Source: Puffinus mauretanicus (Eukaryota; Chordata; Aves; Procellariiformes; Procellariidae). Taken from it: DNA of 64,000 nucleotides. This document shows, one piece after another, positions 12,501 to 21,520 of the stretch. Each line of letters starts with the position of its first letter. The first letter of the stretch is position 1. The notes under the pieces were generated by a model that was not told the DNA's origin, did not search any database, and saw only the letters and a list, made by a program, of their open reading frames with translations. The translations under genes and the position numbers were made by a program. Location of the stretch: the NCBI GenBank assembly GCA_023333565.1, contig JAJKFH010003627.1, positions 5,933,501 through 5,997,500 on the forward strand, written 5' to 3'.

Positions 12501-15500
12501 CCTGTTCTATCTCCTGGTCTTTTGGGCAAGGTGGTGTGTTCTGTTCCTCTGGATCTCTGAAAGATGGTGTTGTATTTGGTGGCCTTTGAAACCACTGATG
12601 CTGTGGCAGTGAAGAGTTAAGTGATTCAGAGAAGGATGGGAGCATCTGTTTGTTGCTTGATTAGCAAGTGATGAGGCTGAGGCAGCAGACTGTCCCTGCG
12701 GAGCATAAAAATAAGCAACAGCAAGACTCTGCCGTGATGTTCTCCTTGCAGGCTGACGCAGATGTGCTTCTGTCACTGGTAGATAAAGGGGCAGTTCAGT
12801 GCTTTGCCATAGGTGAAAGGTCTTTTGGAAAGTGTAAAAGCATCTCCCATCATGTATTTCTTCTCTGAAACCCAGCAAAAGCCCAAACAGGAGATCTTGA
12901 ACATAAATAAAAGCCATTGGATTATCAAACCTCACCTCCTAGCTGTCTCAGGCCATTACCTTTCATCCAAGTACCTTACATTAGTCTAGATTTTACTTTG
13001 ATCAGTTATTTAAGCTATCAGAAATGAAACTGATCCCTGTAAGCAGAGGTTGTGAGTGATCGAGGCTCCCACAGTGGCAGAGACTGGCTTAGGTAAAAGA
13101 TGCTCATAAGATCTCTGCAGCTGAGTGATGTCCCATGACAAAGAGAAAGAATAATGGCATATCTAAGGTCCCTTTCCAATCTGAAATAAATGAATCTGAA
13201 CTCATGAAGCAGATTTGCCCTGACATACAATTTTGTCTTCATAGGCCTCTAAAATGACTTGAATAGATTTACTTAAAGTACAGCAATATTGGTATGTCCT
13301 ACATGTACCAGGCTGAACACAGGCTCTGGCTTCTTCACAAAGGACTTAAAGGTGATCTTAATGGTTTAGAAGAAAAACAGTGCAGTGAATAGATATCCCA
13401 GGAAAGAGCTTTTGGTGGGCCCTGCCTGTGCTTGGCAAGTATCTGGCACTATTAGCAGGCTCTGCTGGTATAGACAAGAGATTTAGAGTTAGGTGAGTGA
13501 TGTTTATTGTGAGGCTGGCACTAATCTCACTCCCCATCAGTGCAGCTGAGAAATTTCATTAGCATCACACACAAAGGGCCTGGTTTTCATGTTCTGTGTG
13601 GTGTCAGTGGCAATTTTCCAGGCCATTTCAATAGGGCAGAATGAGACCTGCCTTCACACCCAGATGTTCACCCCAGAGACGTCACATTTTGGCAGCTGAC
13701 AGGTGAATGCAGTGTTGCCGATTCTCATGGCTTTACACTGAATTTAAGAGCGCATGCGGCTTTTTTTCAAACTCCCTGTACCCAGAATCCTGTGATTATC
13801 CAAGTACCTTTTCAGCATTCATTATCTTTTATTTTAATCTTGATGAGTGAGGACTAAAGCTTAAAAATATGGTCATGTGCTTCCGAGAAGGTCAAAGAGC
13901 TAATAATTTTAGTGAATTCCACTTAAACTAAAATAAAGATCTCATGTTTTTAAGGCTGTCTGAATGTCTGGAGGCTTCTCTTCTGAGGCTTGAGAACTGG
14001 TAGTTGCCAATACTGTTAGCATCTGATTTTGCAGACGAAGCCCCAGTCCCTTTGTAAACAGTGACATCTTAGTTGACAACATAACTGACTCTTACGTTCC
14101 ACTCAAAGCCCCCAACAGCAAGGCCCCCAGCTGCTCCTGTGCCTGCCAGGCCGATGAATAAGCCACTGCCCACATTGCTGGACATCAGGGATGCTCCAAT
14201 CTGAAACACATGGCACAGGCACAAAACCCAGAAAGTCACCCTGAGGAACTTCTGTATCAGCCCAAGCATTTCCCCAGCACACTCTTTCCCCAGGGCCCCG
14301 TCTCCTTGTAGGTAGGTAGCTGGGTGCTAATGGAGAGTTCCGTTTTCCTTTTAAAGAAAACTGGTTTTATATCTTAAAGAGGGTATGCCCACTCCCTTCC
14401 GCCGCCCCCACTCCAATGCAAAGCTTAATCTCAGAATCAGGGTTCACTTTGTCAATGGTTCTCCTGAGATACACGCCTGTTATAGGGACTACAGCAGGGT
14501 GAGGGAAGTCTGGTGGCCACAGATACCTCAGTGTCCATGAAACATGACGGATTTCTTCATTCCCTTGTTGCTCATCCAGAAACATGCCTTCTCCAACCTT
14601 GCTGACCCTTGCTCTACCTCTCCAAGTCTTGCTGACAGCCCAGCCTCTTTTAAGTCTTGCACTGAACATGCAAGTGGCGGTTTACACAGTCAGGGTGACA
14701 GGAGTGCTCTCTTGGAGCTCCTCCTAAGGGAGGAGATTCTTGAACCATAGCGGGGACAATGTTAGAAACACGCAGGCCTTTTGTGTTTAATGTCTACATA
14801 TAGGTTCAAAGATATTCAGCTCTGCAATAGGCTAGAAAATGCTAATGCCTCAGGTTAACTTTAACTGTAGGCTGTAGGCATGGTAAGCTGTCCCCACCAT
14901 GGCTCACTGACACCCTAATTGGAAGAATGCAAGCTCCAAGGTGCTTTAAACAGGGCAAAGACTATCTGACTTTTATTCGGCATAAAGCCTCACCTCCTTT
15001 CTGTATGCCAACGCCAAATCTCTGTCAGGGTCAAATGAGAAGTTGTTACCCAAAGGACAAGTCTAGCCCTTTTGTCTCCAGAGAAAGTTTGCTTTTAGCC
15101 ACATCGCCTACAAGGAGCTTTACTCTCCTTAGTACTGCTAAATGTGAAATAAAGGATGATGGAATTTGATCTGCTTCTCACTTTTGAGCAAGGTAAAACA
15201 TTAATATGGCATCAACACCCACACTCGTTCCTGCCAACAGAATCAGTGTTCCTCTGCCTTCTTGTCTGTCTAAGAAAACTGCTGATTAGAGAGCTGGCTG
15301 CTGCAACGTGAATTTGCAACTGAGGTGGGGACCGGTGCTCTCAAAAGATGTAAACAGTTTTCCTGATATCTATATCAGACACAGAAATACAGAAGATATA
15401 TTGCACAGGAGCAGCAATGTAATATCAGGGTTTAGTTGAGGCTGCCTAACACACAGCAGTAAAAAAAGTAACCCCTGTAAAAAAAAAGTAAAATACATGT

Positions 15501-18348
15501 AAGCCAGTCGTACTCAAGGTGACGGGCACGAGGAGCTGAGCCTGCAGGAGTGCTGCGGAGGTGCAGCTCTCTGACAAACAAAATTGAAACGTGAACAGCA
15601 CTAGAGGCTGCTTTGAACCTAGAACGGTGAGTCAGGAGAGCCAAGAGCCAACCTGTACCCAACAGACTCTGTGGCCACCTGTGGTTGGAGCCAAAAGCAA
15701 TGAGAATGGTTTTGGGTTTGTTTTTTTTGGGGGAACAAAAAAAAAGAAAAAAAAAAAAGAAAAAAAGAACAATGTTGGGGAAAACACGTTCCATTTTAGT
15801 ATCTTTTCATTTTTCTCTTCCTAATTAGAGAAAACCATCAAGCTAAGCTTTTCTATTAAATGTCACTTGGCCAAGACAGAAGTATAAAGAACATTTAAGA
15901 AATAACAGATTTTAGAAAGGTGTATGTGTCTCTGATGGAAAAGGTTGAAAATCTAGCCTAGTGAATTTATGGGCAATGTACATCCAAAGGAAAAAAAAAA
16001 AAAAAAAAAAACAGTGTTTTGCTTGAGAAGTGCATTCCATTACCGACGACTCACTGGAGAGATATATGGTGCTAGAGTCTGGCATTGGCTGAGAAGGATC
16101 TTTATTCCTGTGGCGTTTTTATTCCTTTCAAACTTTAAATTATCTTTATATGTACCTTTCACTCCCAAGAAAAGGCACATTCAATAGATTTTTTTTTTCT
16201 TCATAGTGAAGATTTATACTTCGGTGGTTTGAAGTTTATATCCTTTACATCGTTAGTCAATAATCTCAACTTTACTCTAAATAGCAAGGGCTCAGAAAGT
16301 CCTGGGCTTTGGGATTATTTTTTCTTCATTCTCTAAATGCTTTTTTACTGGATAGAACGTTCCTAGATTACCTAATGCTCTCTTGGCTTGGGGACAATGG
16401 TATCTTTGGTGAGTTGGGGCCAAAGAGTTTCAAACCCAGCTAGGCAGTCAGCATTCCCTCACTTCCATCAATGTGAACACTTTTATTGCTGACTTTAGCA
16501 GAGAAATTGAGAGTTGAAAAAACCTGAAGATGCTGAACTATCCTTTTGGCCCAGTAGTTCCACACTGTAGCCCATTAGCAAAGCTGCATGGGATGATTCC
16601 TGGCGGATGCTCTTCACCTCAAGGCTACAGTCAAAACACATATGGACTGAGTCCCCTCACTAGACCTGCCCTCCTTACATCTGGAATTGCTTTTGAACCA
16701 TGAGAAACGGGGATGCATTTCACTCACAGGCCACCAAGTCATGGATCGTCCAGCTAGGAAATAGCCTCCAATGGTCCCCCGGCTTGCTCGTATCGATGAC
16801 TGGAAGCACAGGAAAAAAAAGTGGTTTCCTCCAATTCACCCACCCTCAAGTCAGACTCAATGCCCATCCCAGTAGCCTTGAAGCACCCCATCAGCAACCT
16901 CTTGCACCACCCTAGTCCTACTCCCATGGGTGTCACTGCAGTCAACTGGCTCACCCTACTCAGAGCAGCACAGACAGGTGATGCATGGCTCTGATGCAGG
17001 CTGAAGCAGAACCCTTGTGAAAGGCATCTAATTTCGAGAAATCTAGGGGTTTGGCTGCTCTCAGCCATGTGAAGATATGTGTTTGCAGCTCCAAGAAAGG
17101 TTGCCCACCTTCTGACAATGGTATGCATTAAGAGGAAGCATTTCCCTCCTCGCTGTCCAGCACCCCTAGCAAATGCCTTCAGAGACAAATAAGGGAGAAC
17201 ACGGCACAGGGGTGAGAATCAGAGGACAACCTTGTATCCCATGGGATGCCATCAAAGACATGCAGGTGCACTCCAGGATGGCTAGCAATGCCCTGCTGCC
17301 TTGTTTCTTCCCACTGTTGTGGACTCAGGGTTTCCAGCAGCCCCACACTTGTATGGCCACATCACGCAGCCCCATCTAGGAACTGCATGAGAACCGCAGG
17401 GATTTCAAGAGCAATAGGATGTCCATCGGCCAGCAAGCCCCTCTGATGTGACTGAGGCTGACTGTGCTTGCTGTTTGCAGCAACCAGGAACCTGCAGTTG
17501 GCCACCATAATAAAACAGTTTGCTGCAAAATGCCCATGCACATGGCAGCACCCAGACTGGTGAGCAGCACTGCCACCAAGCCAGGAGAAGCCTGAATGCC
17601 TGGTCTAAGCATCAGCTCCAAAAATTATTTTGTGTATCTGTTAAGTATGCCAGGCTTCACCTGTTGCTTCTGCCTCTCTTTGAGCAGGTTTTTGGTAGTC
17701 CAGCTTTGGAAAGAAGCTGCTTGTACCTATTTAATGACTTCTTCTTGAATGTACTCATTGGGAATGAGAAAAAACACTTCAGCCAACCAGAAGATTGTAG
17801 ACCTCTATGAAAAACGGCCTTCACAAAGCAACATGAACAAATAATTAGTAACAATCTTTCCAAAGCTTTTTAAAGTCCCATTTCAGTTTTCTCCCCCTCA
17901 ACCCCAGCTTTTCTCTTGCCCTTGCCCCCTGCCTGCCCACACCCCTGTGTGAGACTACTTTGCAGCATGGGAGGTAGGCATCATCCCCAGAACAACCTCC
18001 AGGGAATGACCCCTTGGTTGTCCCCATGTGGGGGTAGGGGTGAGGACTCACAGGAAGATCACTGTCACCCCACAAACCTGCTCAATAGGCCATGGGATAA
18101 CGGTGTGTGCAGAGGATGCCCTTTGCAGGCAAACACCTTTGTACCCAGGGGGGGTCCAGGGAGAATCAAAAGCTCTCTGCCTCAGGCAGACCTAAACCCA
18201 GTCACCTTGGGGAACTCACCCATATCCCGACGACGAGGACAAAGGTGAAGTAAAAAACCACAACAATGATGTCTGCCACCCCAAAGGCCACCGTCGCGTC
18301 CCCCGGCGGCGCGGGCAGCTCCGTGGTGGCTGGGGTCGGCTGGCTCAT
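3321..18348 (-). CDS. SLC5A9: SLC5A9 (SGLT4) sodium/sugar cotransporter, 12 spliced exons, 3' end missing
   Basis: This is a spliced gene of the SLC5 sodium:solute symporter family, a multi-helix plasma-membrane protein that couples Na+ entry to uptake of mannose, 1,5-anhydroglucitol or fructose in kidney and intestine (known for mammalian SGLT4). Twelve exons join in frame into 548 residues. Signature stretches include [15 protein letters not shown] (68-82), [16 protein letters not shown] (164-179 region), [14 protein letters not shown] (285-298), [14 protein letters not shown] (TM8 Na+-site region) and [14 protein letters not shown] (447-460). SNVGSGLF and VGCVDP fit SGLT4 better than SGLT1 or SGLT2; SGLT5 (SLC5A10) is the nearest alternative. 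By SGLT1 numbering, sugar-site residues N78, E102, W291, K321 and Q457 are kept (N76, E100, W284, K314, Q450), while H83 is Leu81 and Y290 is Cys283. An N-glycosylation motif NTT lies in exon 7. About 130 C-terminal residues, including the last helix, were not found and should lie beyond base 1. Confidence 0.95.
3598..3648 (+). repeat. (CTTTT)n pentanucleotide microsatellite in intron 11
   Basis: Ten perfect CTTTT copies plus one base, 51 bp, inside the intron between exons 12 and 11. On the transcribed minus strand it reads (AAAAG)n, a purine run about 60 bp upstream of the exon 12 acceptor. Confidence 0.97.
4110..4278 (-). CDS. SLC5A9: SLC5A9 coding exon 11 (residues 420-476)
   Basis: A 169-bp exon from acceptor catcttccag|AGTC to donor CCT|GTAAGT, ending in phase 0. 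It encodes [40 protein letters not shown] and [16 protein letters not shown]. Gln450 matches the sugar-site Gln457 of SGLT1. Lys444 lies where I recall a glutamine in human SGLT4 and SGLT1. Confidence 0.97.
5487..5637 (-). CDS. SLC5A9: SLC5A9 coding exon 10 (residues 370-420)
   Basis: A 151-bp exon from acceptor gctcccccag|GG, encoding [40 protein letters not shown] and [10 protein letters not shown]. It holds the serine/threonine-rich helix that forms the Na2 site in this fold. The only in-frame donor that joins to exon 11 is GGCAG|GTCCTT, which is poor at positions +3 to +6. The split arginine codon (AG|A) confirms the join. Confidence 0.95.
5821..5928 (-). CDS. SLC5A9: SLC5A9 coding exon 9 (residues 334-370)
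   Basis: A 108-bp exon from acceptor tcctacag|AT to donor GATG|GTGAGA. It encodes the cysteine-rich extracellular loop [20 protein letters not shown], then [16 protein letters not shown]. The four-plus cysteines match the disulfide-bearing loop of SGLTs. VGCVDPD favours SGLT4. Confidence 0.97.
6835..6970 (-). CDS. SLC5A9: SLC5A9 coding exon 8 (residues 289-334)
   Basis: A 136-bp exon from acceptor gattgcag|GTG to donor CCAG|GTAAGC, ending in phase 1. It encodes [20 protein letters not shown], then [20 protein letters not shown] and RALYP. Lys314 is equivalent to the sugar-site Lys321 of SGLT1. Confidence 0.97.
7780..7985 (-). CDS. SLC5A9: SLC5A9 coding exon 7 (residues 220-288)
   Basis: A 206-bp exon from acceptor tcttttcag|GA to donor CAG|GTAAAG. 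It encodes [20 protein letters not shown], an extracellular loop with the glycosylation motif NTT and cysteine ([19 protein letters not shown]), then [11 protein letters not shown] and LWCWCTDQ. Trp284 matches the stacking Trp291 of SGLT1. Cys283 replaces Tyr290. Confidence 0.96.
8759..8839 (-). CDS. SLC5A9: SLC5A9 coding exon 6 (residues 193-220)
   Basis: An 81-bp exon encoding [20 protein letters not shown] and ALVLMFI. The acceptor is ctcttgacag|GTGGT and the donor is ATAG|GTAAGG, phase 1 on both sides. [10 protein letters not shown] is a strong SGLT signature. Confidence 0.96.
9414..9519 (-). CDS. SLC5A9: SLC5A9 coding exon 5 (residues 158-193, split Gly)
   Basis: A 106-bp exon from acceptor tttattccag|ACA to donor GCTG|GTAAAT, ending in phase 1. 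It encodes [20 protein letters not shown] and [15 protein letters not shown] plus the first base of a glycine codon. The family reads the same way through this helix pair. Confidence 0.96.
9520..12085 (-). other. SLC5A9: SLC5A9 intron 4, nothing recognised
   Basis: 2566 bp between exons 5 and 4. Open frames in it (for example about 10113-10898) show no family similarity and no splice context that would fit the SLC5A9 reading frame. Confidence 0.7.
12086..12250 (-). CDS. SLC5A9: SLC5A9 coding exon 4 (residues 103-157)
   Basis: A 165-bp exon from acceptor ccttaacag|GCT to donor TCC|GTATGT. It encodes [20 protein letters not shown], then the [20 protein letters not shown] motif and [12 protein letters not shown]. 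The [13 protein letters not shown] loop is one of the most conserved SLC5 segments. Confidence 0.97.
12251..14095 (-). other. SLC5A9: SLC5A9 intron 3, nothing recognised
   Basis: 1845 bp between exons 4 and 3. No coding similarity, repeat family or long tandem array is recognised. Confidence 0.7.
14096..14200 (-). CDS. SLC5A9: SLC5A9 coding exon 3 (residues 68-102)
   Basis: A 105-bp exon from acceptor gtgtttcag|ATT to donor AAC|GTAAGA. It encodes [15 protein letters not shown] and [16 protein letters not shown], part of the sugar and Na2 binding core. N76 and E100 match SGLT1 N78 and E102. Leu81 stands where SGLT1 has His83, as in SGLT4 and SGLT5. Confidence 0.97.
14201..16727 (-). other. 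SLC5A9: SLC5A9 intron 2 with two A-rich tracts
   Basis: 2527 bp between exons 3 and 2. It contains A-rich runs on the plus strand at about 15737-15767 and 15990-16011. On the transcribed strand these are T-rich. No retroposon body is recognised next to either run. Confidence 0.7.
16728..16799 (-). CDS. SLC5A9: SLC5A9 coding exon 2 (residues 44-67)
   Basis: A 72-bp exon encoding [20 protein letters not shown] then TWWP, the conserved loop after helix one. The acceptor is tgtgcttccag|TCA and the donor is CCT|GTGAGT, both phase 0. The FLAGRSM-WWP block is diagnostic of the SGLT family. Confidence 0.95.
16800..18219 (-). other. SLC5A9: SLC5A9 intron 1, nothing recognised
   Basis: 1420 bp between exons 2 and 1. 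No repeat family or extra exon is recognised. Long open frames here lack codon conservation to anything I know. Confidence 0.7.
18220..18348 (-). CDS. SLC5A9: SLC5A9 coding exon 1 (residues 1-43)
   Basis: The start ATG sits in a good context (gcagccATGa). The exon encodes a short extracellular N-terminus ([15 protein letters not shown]) and most of the first membrane helix, ending VLVVGIW. It ends TGG|GTGAGT, a consensus donor in phase 0. The exon is GC- and CpG-rich compared with its flanks. No signal peptide is seen, as expected for this family. The N-terminal 20 residues are the least conserved part, so the choice of ATG rests on context and length. Confidence 0.92.
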
Positions 18349-18419
18349 GGCTGCGAGCGAACTGCTGATTTTCTCTCTCACACTGGACTTTGGTGCACGT
18401 TGGCCTTCATCGCTTTCCT

Positions 18420-18432
18420 TGTAATAATTAAC
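18420..18432 (-). promoter_or_regulatory. HNF1-like binding site in the SLC5A9 5' flank
   Basis: The minus strand reads GTTAATTATTACA, matching 11 of 13 positions of the HNF1 consensus GTTAATNATTAAC. It ends 71 bp upstream of the SLC5A9 ATG. HNF1-alpha is known to drive SLC5A2 and to act at SLC5A1, so a similar role here is a reasonable inference. No clear TATA box is seen nearby and the transcription start is not known. Confidence 0.55.
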
Positions 18433-21170
18433 AGGGTGGAGAAGTTGTGAGTGGGGAGCGGGAGCCAGGCAGGACTGTGGCTAACGTTTCCCAGCAAGCC
18501 CCAGCAGGAGCTTTGGCTCCCTGGTTCATCAGTGAGGACATCCCCATAGCTCTGCGGTGTGAGCATCCCTCCCAGATGCTCCTGCATCCTTTTACCAGCG
18601 GTCCCCTCTCCTGCCCATTTACCCATTGGTGACAGTACTGGGATGGCAAATGGATAAGTGTCACTTGTCTTTTCCCCCACCCCTCTTTCACATCACTTTC
18701 TCTGCAGCCTCCTAGAGAGGAAAGTTCCTCCTAAGAGGAGCTGCCATAGAGGGGAGTTGGTCTTTCTTCCTGGTGCGGGTGGTAAGGATACTGATCTGTG
18801 CAGGATTGGTGCACTCACTCCCCGGGGGCAGGACCAGCGGCAGGCAAGGGCACCGGTGCCCCTTTCCTCACTCGGTCCAGCCACGTGCTGCCTCCTTCCC
18901 CATCCTGTGCTGCCGCTCAGGGATACTCCGTGCTGCAGAGAGACCCACAGCCCCGGCGGATGGTCAGCAGACAGGGAGCACGTGCTACGCTGTACGTTCA
19001 CTTTGCAGATAGCAACAGGGGGAAGTGCAGGGAGGAGACAGCTGAGTTTTCTTGGCAAGCTCTCAAGCCTGCACGTGACCAGCAGTGAAGGAGTTAAGCT
19101 GCTTGTGTGACAAGCAGAGCCAATGCTAGGTCACCTACATGAGTCAGGAAAGCTGCAGTGGCAGCAGGAGCAGCAGCTGTCTTGAGGCATGAGCAGGTAG
19201 GAGGGGGCTGTCCCCTACCACAGCAGCAAACTGCAAACCACAGGTCCTCCTCCCCATCCTGCCAGCTGCCTGGTGCAGCAGAGTCATTTCTCAGCTGTGC
19301 GGGATGTCTCGCCCTTCTCCAGCTCTTAATGCTGGGGCCAGGCAGGACCTGTGCCTCCACCTCCCTCTGCACCAGGGCCCTGCTCAGAGGCACTGGGAGG
19401 AGTCAGGCAGACGGGCACAGACCTGGCTTCTCAGTGTGGTTCCTAATGATGCTAAAAGATATTCGCCTCCCATAGATTTTGGCTCCTGACATCACCCTCA
19501 AAGCCACGGGGGCTTGTGGCATCCATTTCCTCGTTAGTTTATAAATACAAACATCTCCAGACCATGGCTGGCCCAGGTCACCCTCTGGAGACCTCTCTCT
19601 GCACTGGCTTAGGAAGAGCTACTTTTCTCCTTCCCACTGAGTGCCCACGGTGCTGTGAATGCCCCTCCTAGACAGTGTCCGTTCCCTGCCTCACTTTCTC
19701 CACCTGCAGTAGCACCAGGGAAATCACAAGTATGCTGGAGATGTTTCCTGAGCGCTCCTATGGAACGGATACTGCTGTAGGAGAAGACAGAGCAGTGGGT
19801 TGGGTTAGCAGGCAAAGGCAGGGGCTATGACTGATGTCCTTGGGAGAGGTTTGGTTTGGGGCTGCCACCCTGGCGGGCTCAGTAGGGTCGGAAAAGAAAT
19901 CATGAAGGGCTCTAGCTGGATGCTAAAAGAAAAAGGAGAACACTTGGGACACACATAGGGTGGTCCTGACTGTGGCACCAGCCACCAAGACTCAAGCTCC
20001 GACATGGCTGCAAAGGTCCCTCAGTTACTTCTGTCTGCAGCTATCTCATACCTGTTAATGGAGGACAGGACACCTCAGCTGAGGGCACCAGCCTGGTCTG
20101 GAGACAAGGTGGGGACCCTCCAGCACCAGCCCAGCTCTCCTTGGCACCCCCAGCCCTCTGAATCAGGGCACAGGGTGTGGGTCACACCACCCCTCTGCTC
20201 CTTTGTTGGGACAGCTTTGGGAGGGTCGCCCGAGGCTCCTACCAGGTTTGAAGAGCCATTACAGAGCTGGCTGCGAGGCACAAGCCTTCTCCAGGCAGTC
20301 CCCTGGTCCTCAAAGCAGAACCGTCTCCTACCTCCCCCACCCTCCGCCATCCACAGTCCCTCACCACACGACATATCAGGTGGGACATCTTAAACTTAGG
20401 TGAGCTTTGCTTGTTCTTTGTTTCAAGGGAGGCAACAAAACCGCTCTCTCATTTTGCTTTATCCCCCTCTCTCCCAGAGTTTTCTTGCAAATGCCGGCTG
20501 CCTGCTTGCTCATTAGCTGCACTGCCAAAGCAAGGCCCCCGTCCACCCCTGCTCCCCAGGCTGAGGTTCTCTGGGAGCGGCACCTCCCTGTAGTCTCATT
20601 ATCCACAAGAGGCTTTTCAAGATTGAAATGTTTCAACAAGCTGAAGTACAGCTACCAGAAATTAAATATCTGGAAGCCTAAATCCCCTGGTGTAAACAGG
20701 CAGCTGTCCCTGCGCAGAGCTGATTTACACTCACCCACACACTTTTCCCTCTTAACATCACAGCACCCGAAAGCAAAAAGACAGTCACCTAATCTTGAAA
20801 TGCATCAAATTCCTGCCCAAGAAGCAAACAGAGCCAGTATCTCTAGTCTTCCCAAACCAGGAATCCTGCTCCCAATGAGGCACCCAACCCAAAGTTCTTG
20901 CCCAGCCCAGCCCTTCACCCCACTTTCCCAAGGTGCTGTAGCAGCAGCAGCAATTAACACTTGCAAACACTTGAAAGTTTGCACCCCTGAAAAGTAAATA
21001 CATCTAATAAGCCATTCCCAGCAGCTGTGAGCTATCACAAGTCCATTGGACCCACTAGAGTGATGTTGGCTTATGGTGGCAGCACGCTGTCAAGTGTTAT
21101 TAATTGCCTGGATCATCCCAAGCTGTAGTGGCCAACCCCATTGCTGGTGCAATTGGTAGGGTTGCAGCAG
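18433..21170. other. SLC5A9 upstream flank, no gene seen
   Basis: GC-moderate unique sequence upstream of SLC5A9. Several open frames exist on both strands, but none has a recognisable domain or a consistent splice structure. No repeat family recognised. Confidence 0.6.
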
Positions 21171-21174
21171 CTGC

Positions 21175-21520
21175 ACCTCCAACGCGGACGATACCTCGAG
21201 CGTGTCTGCGGCGGTGCCCCTCGCTGCTCGGCGGTCTCGTGGCCCTCCTGCCCTCAGTCCTGTTCAGGCAGGAGTTGCTCTGCTCCCCACTCCCCGGGGC
21301 CGGTTGCAGAGGTGTGCTCCTCCTGCGCTCCCCCCGGGACGTGGCCGCCGTCCCTGCCCACAGCCAAAGGGATGACGCATGCCGGTGTTGCGTGATGCTC
21401 ACCCTGGCTCCCAGCCCCGCGGCAGGAGCCCCGGGCGAAAAGCGCGGTGCACGGTGCGAGGTGCACGGCTCCGCCGGGCCCCGGCAGCAGGGCAGCGCTT
21501 ATCTCCTGCTCCACGCACTC
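21175..21520. promoter_or_regulatory. CpG-rich island upstream of SLC5A9
   Basis: About 345 bp with very dense CpG compared with the surroundings: roughly eleven CpGs occur within the 65 bp from 21180, and a second dense patch is at about 21415-21500. It is about 2.8 kb upstream of the SLC5A9 start codon. It could be a promoter of an unannotated or non-coding transcript, or a regulatory element. Open frames cross it (for example 21104-21598 on plus), but their residues look like chance GC-rich translation. Confidence 0.5.

Noticed and set aside
15990..16011. A-run as the tail of a processed pseudogene
   Set aside because: No coding similarity upstream of the run and no target-site duplication seen.
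20407..20997. 196-codon plus-strand open frame, the longest in the flank
   Set aside because: No recognisable motif, no supporting splice signals or codon conservation evidence. Kept as chance.
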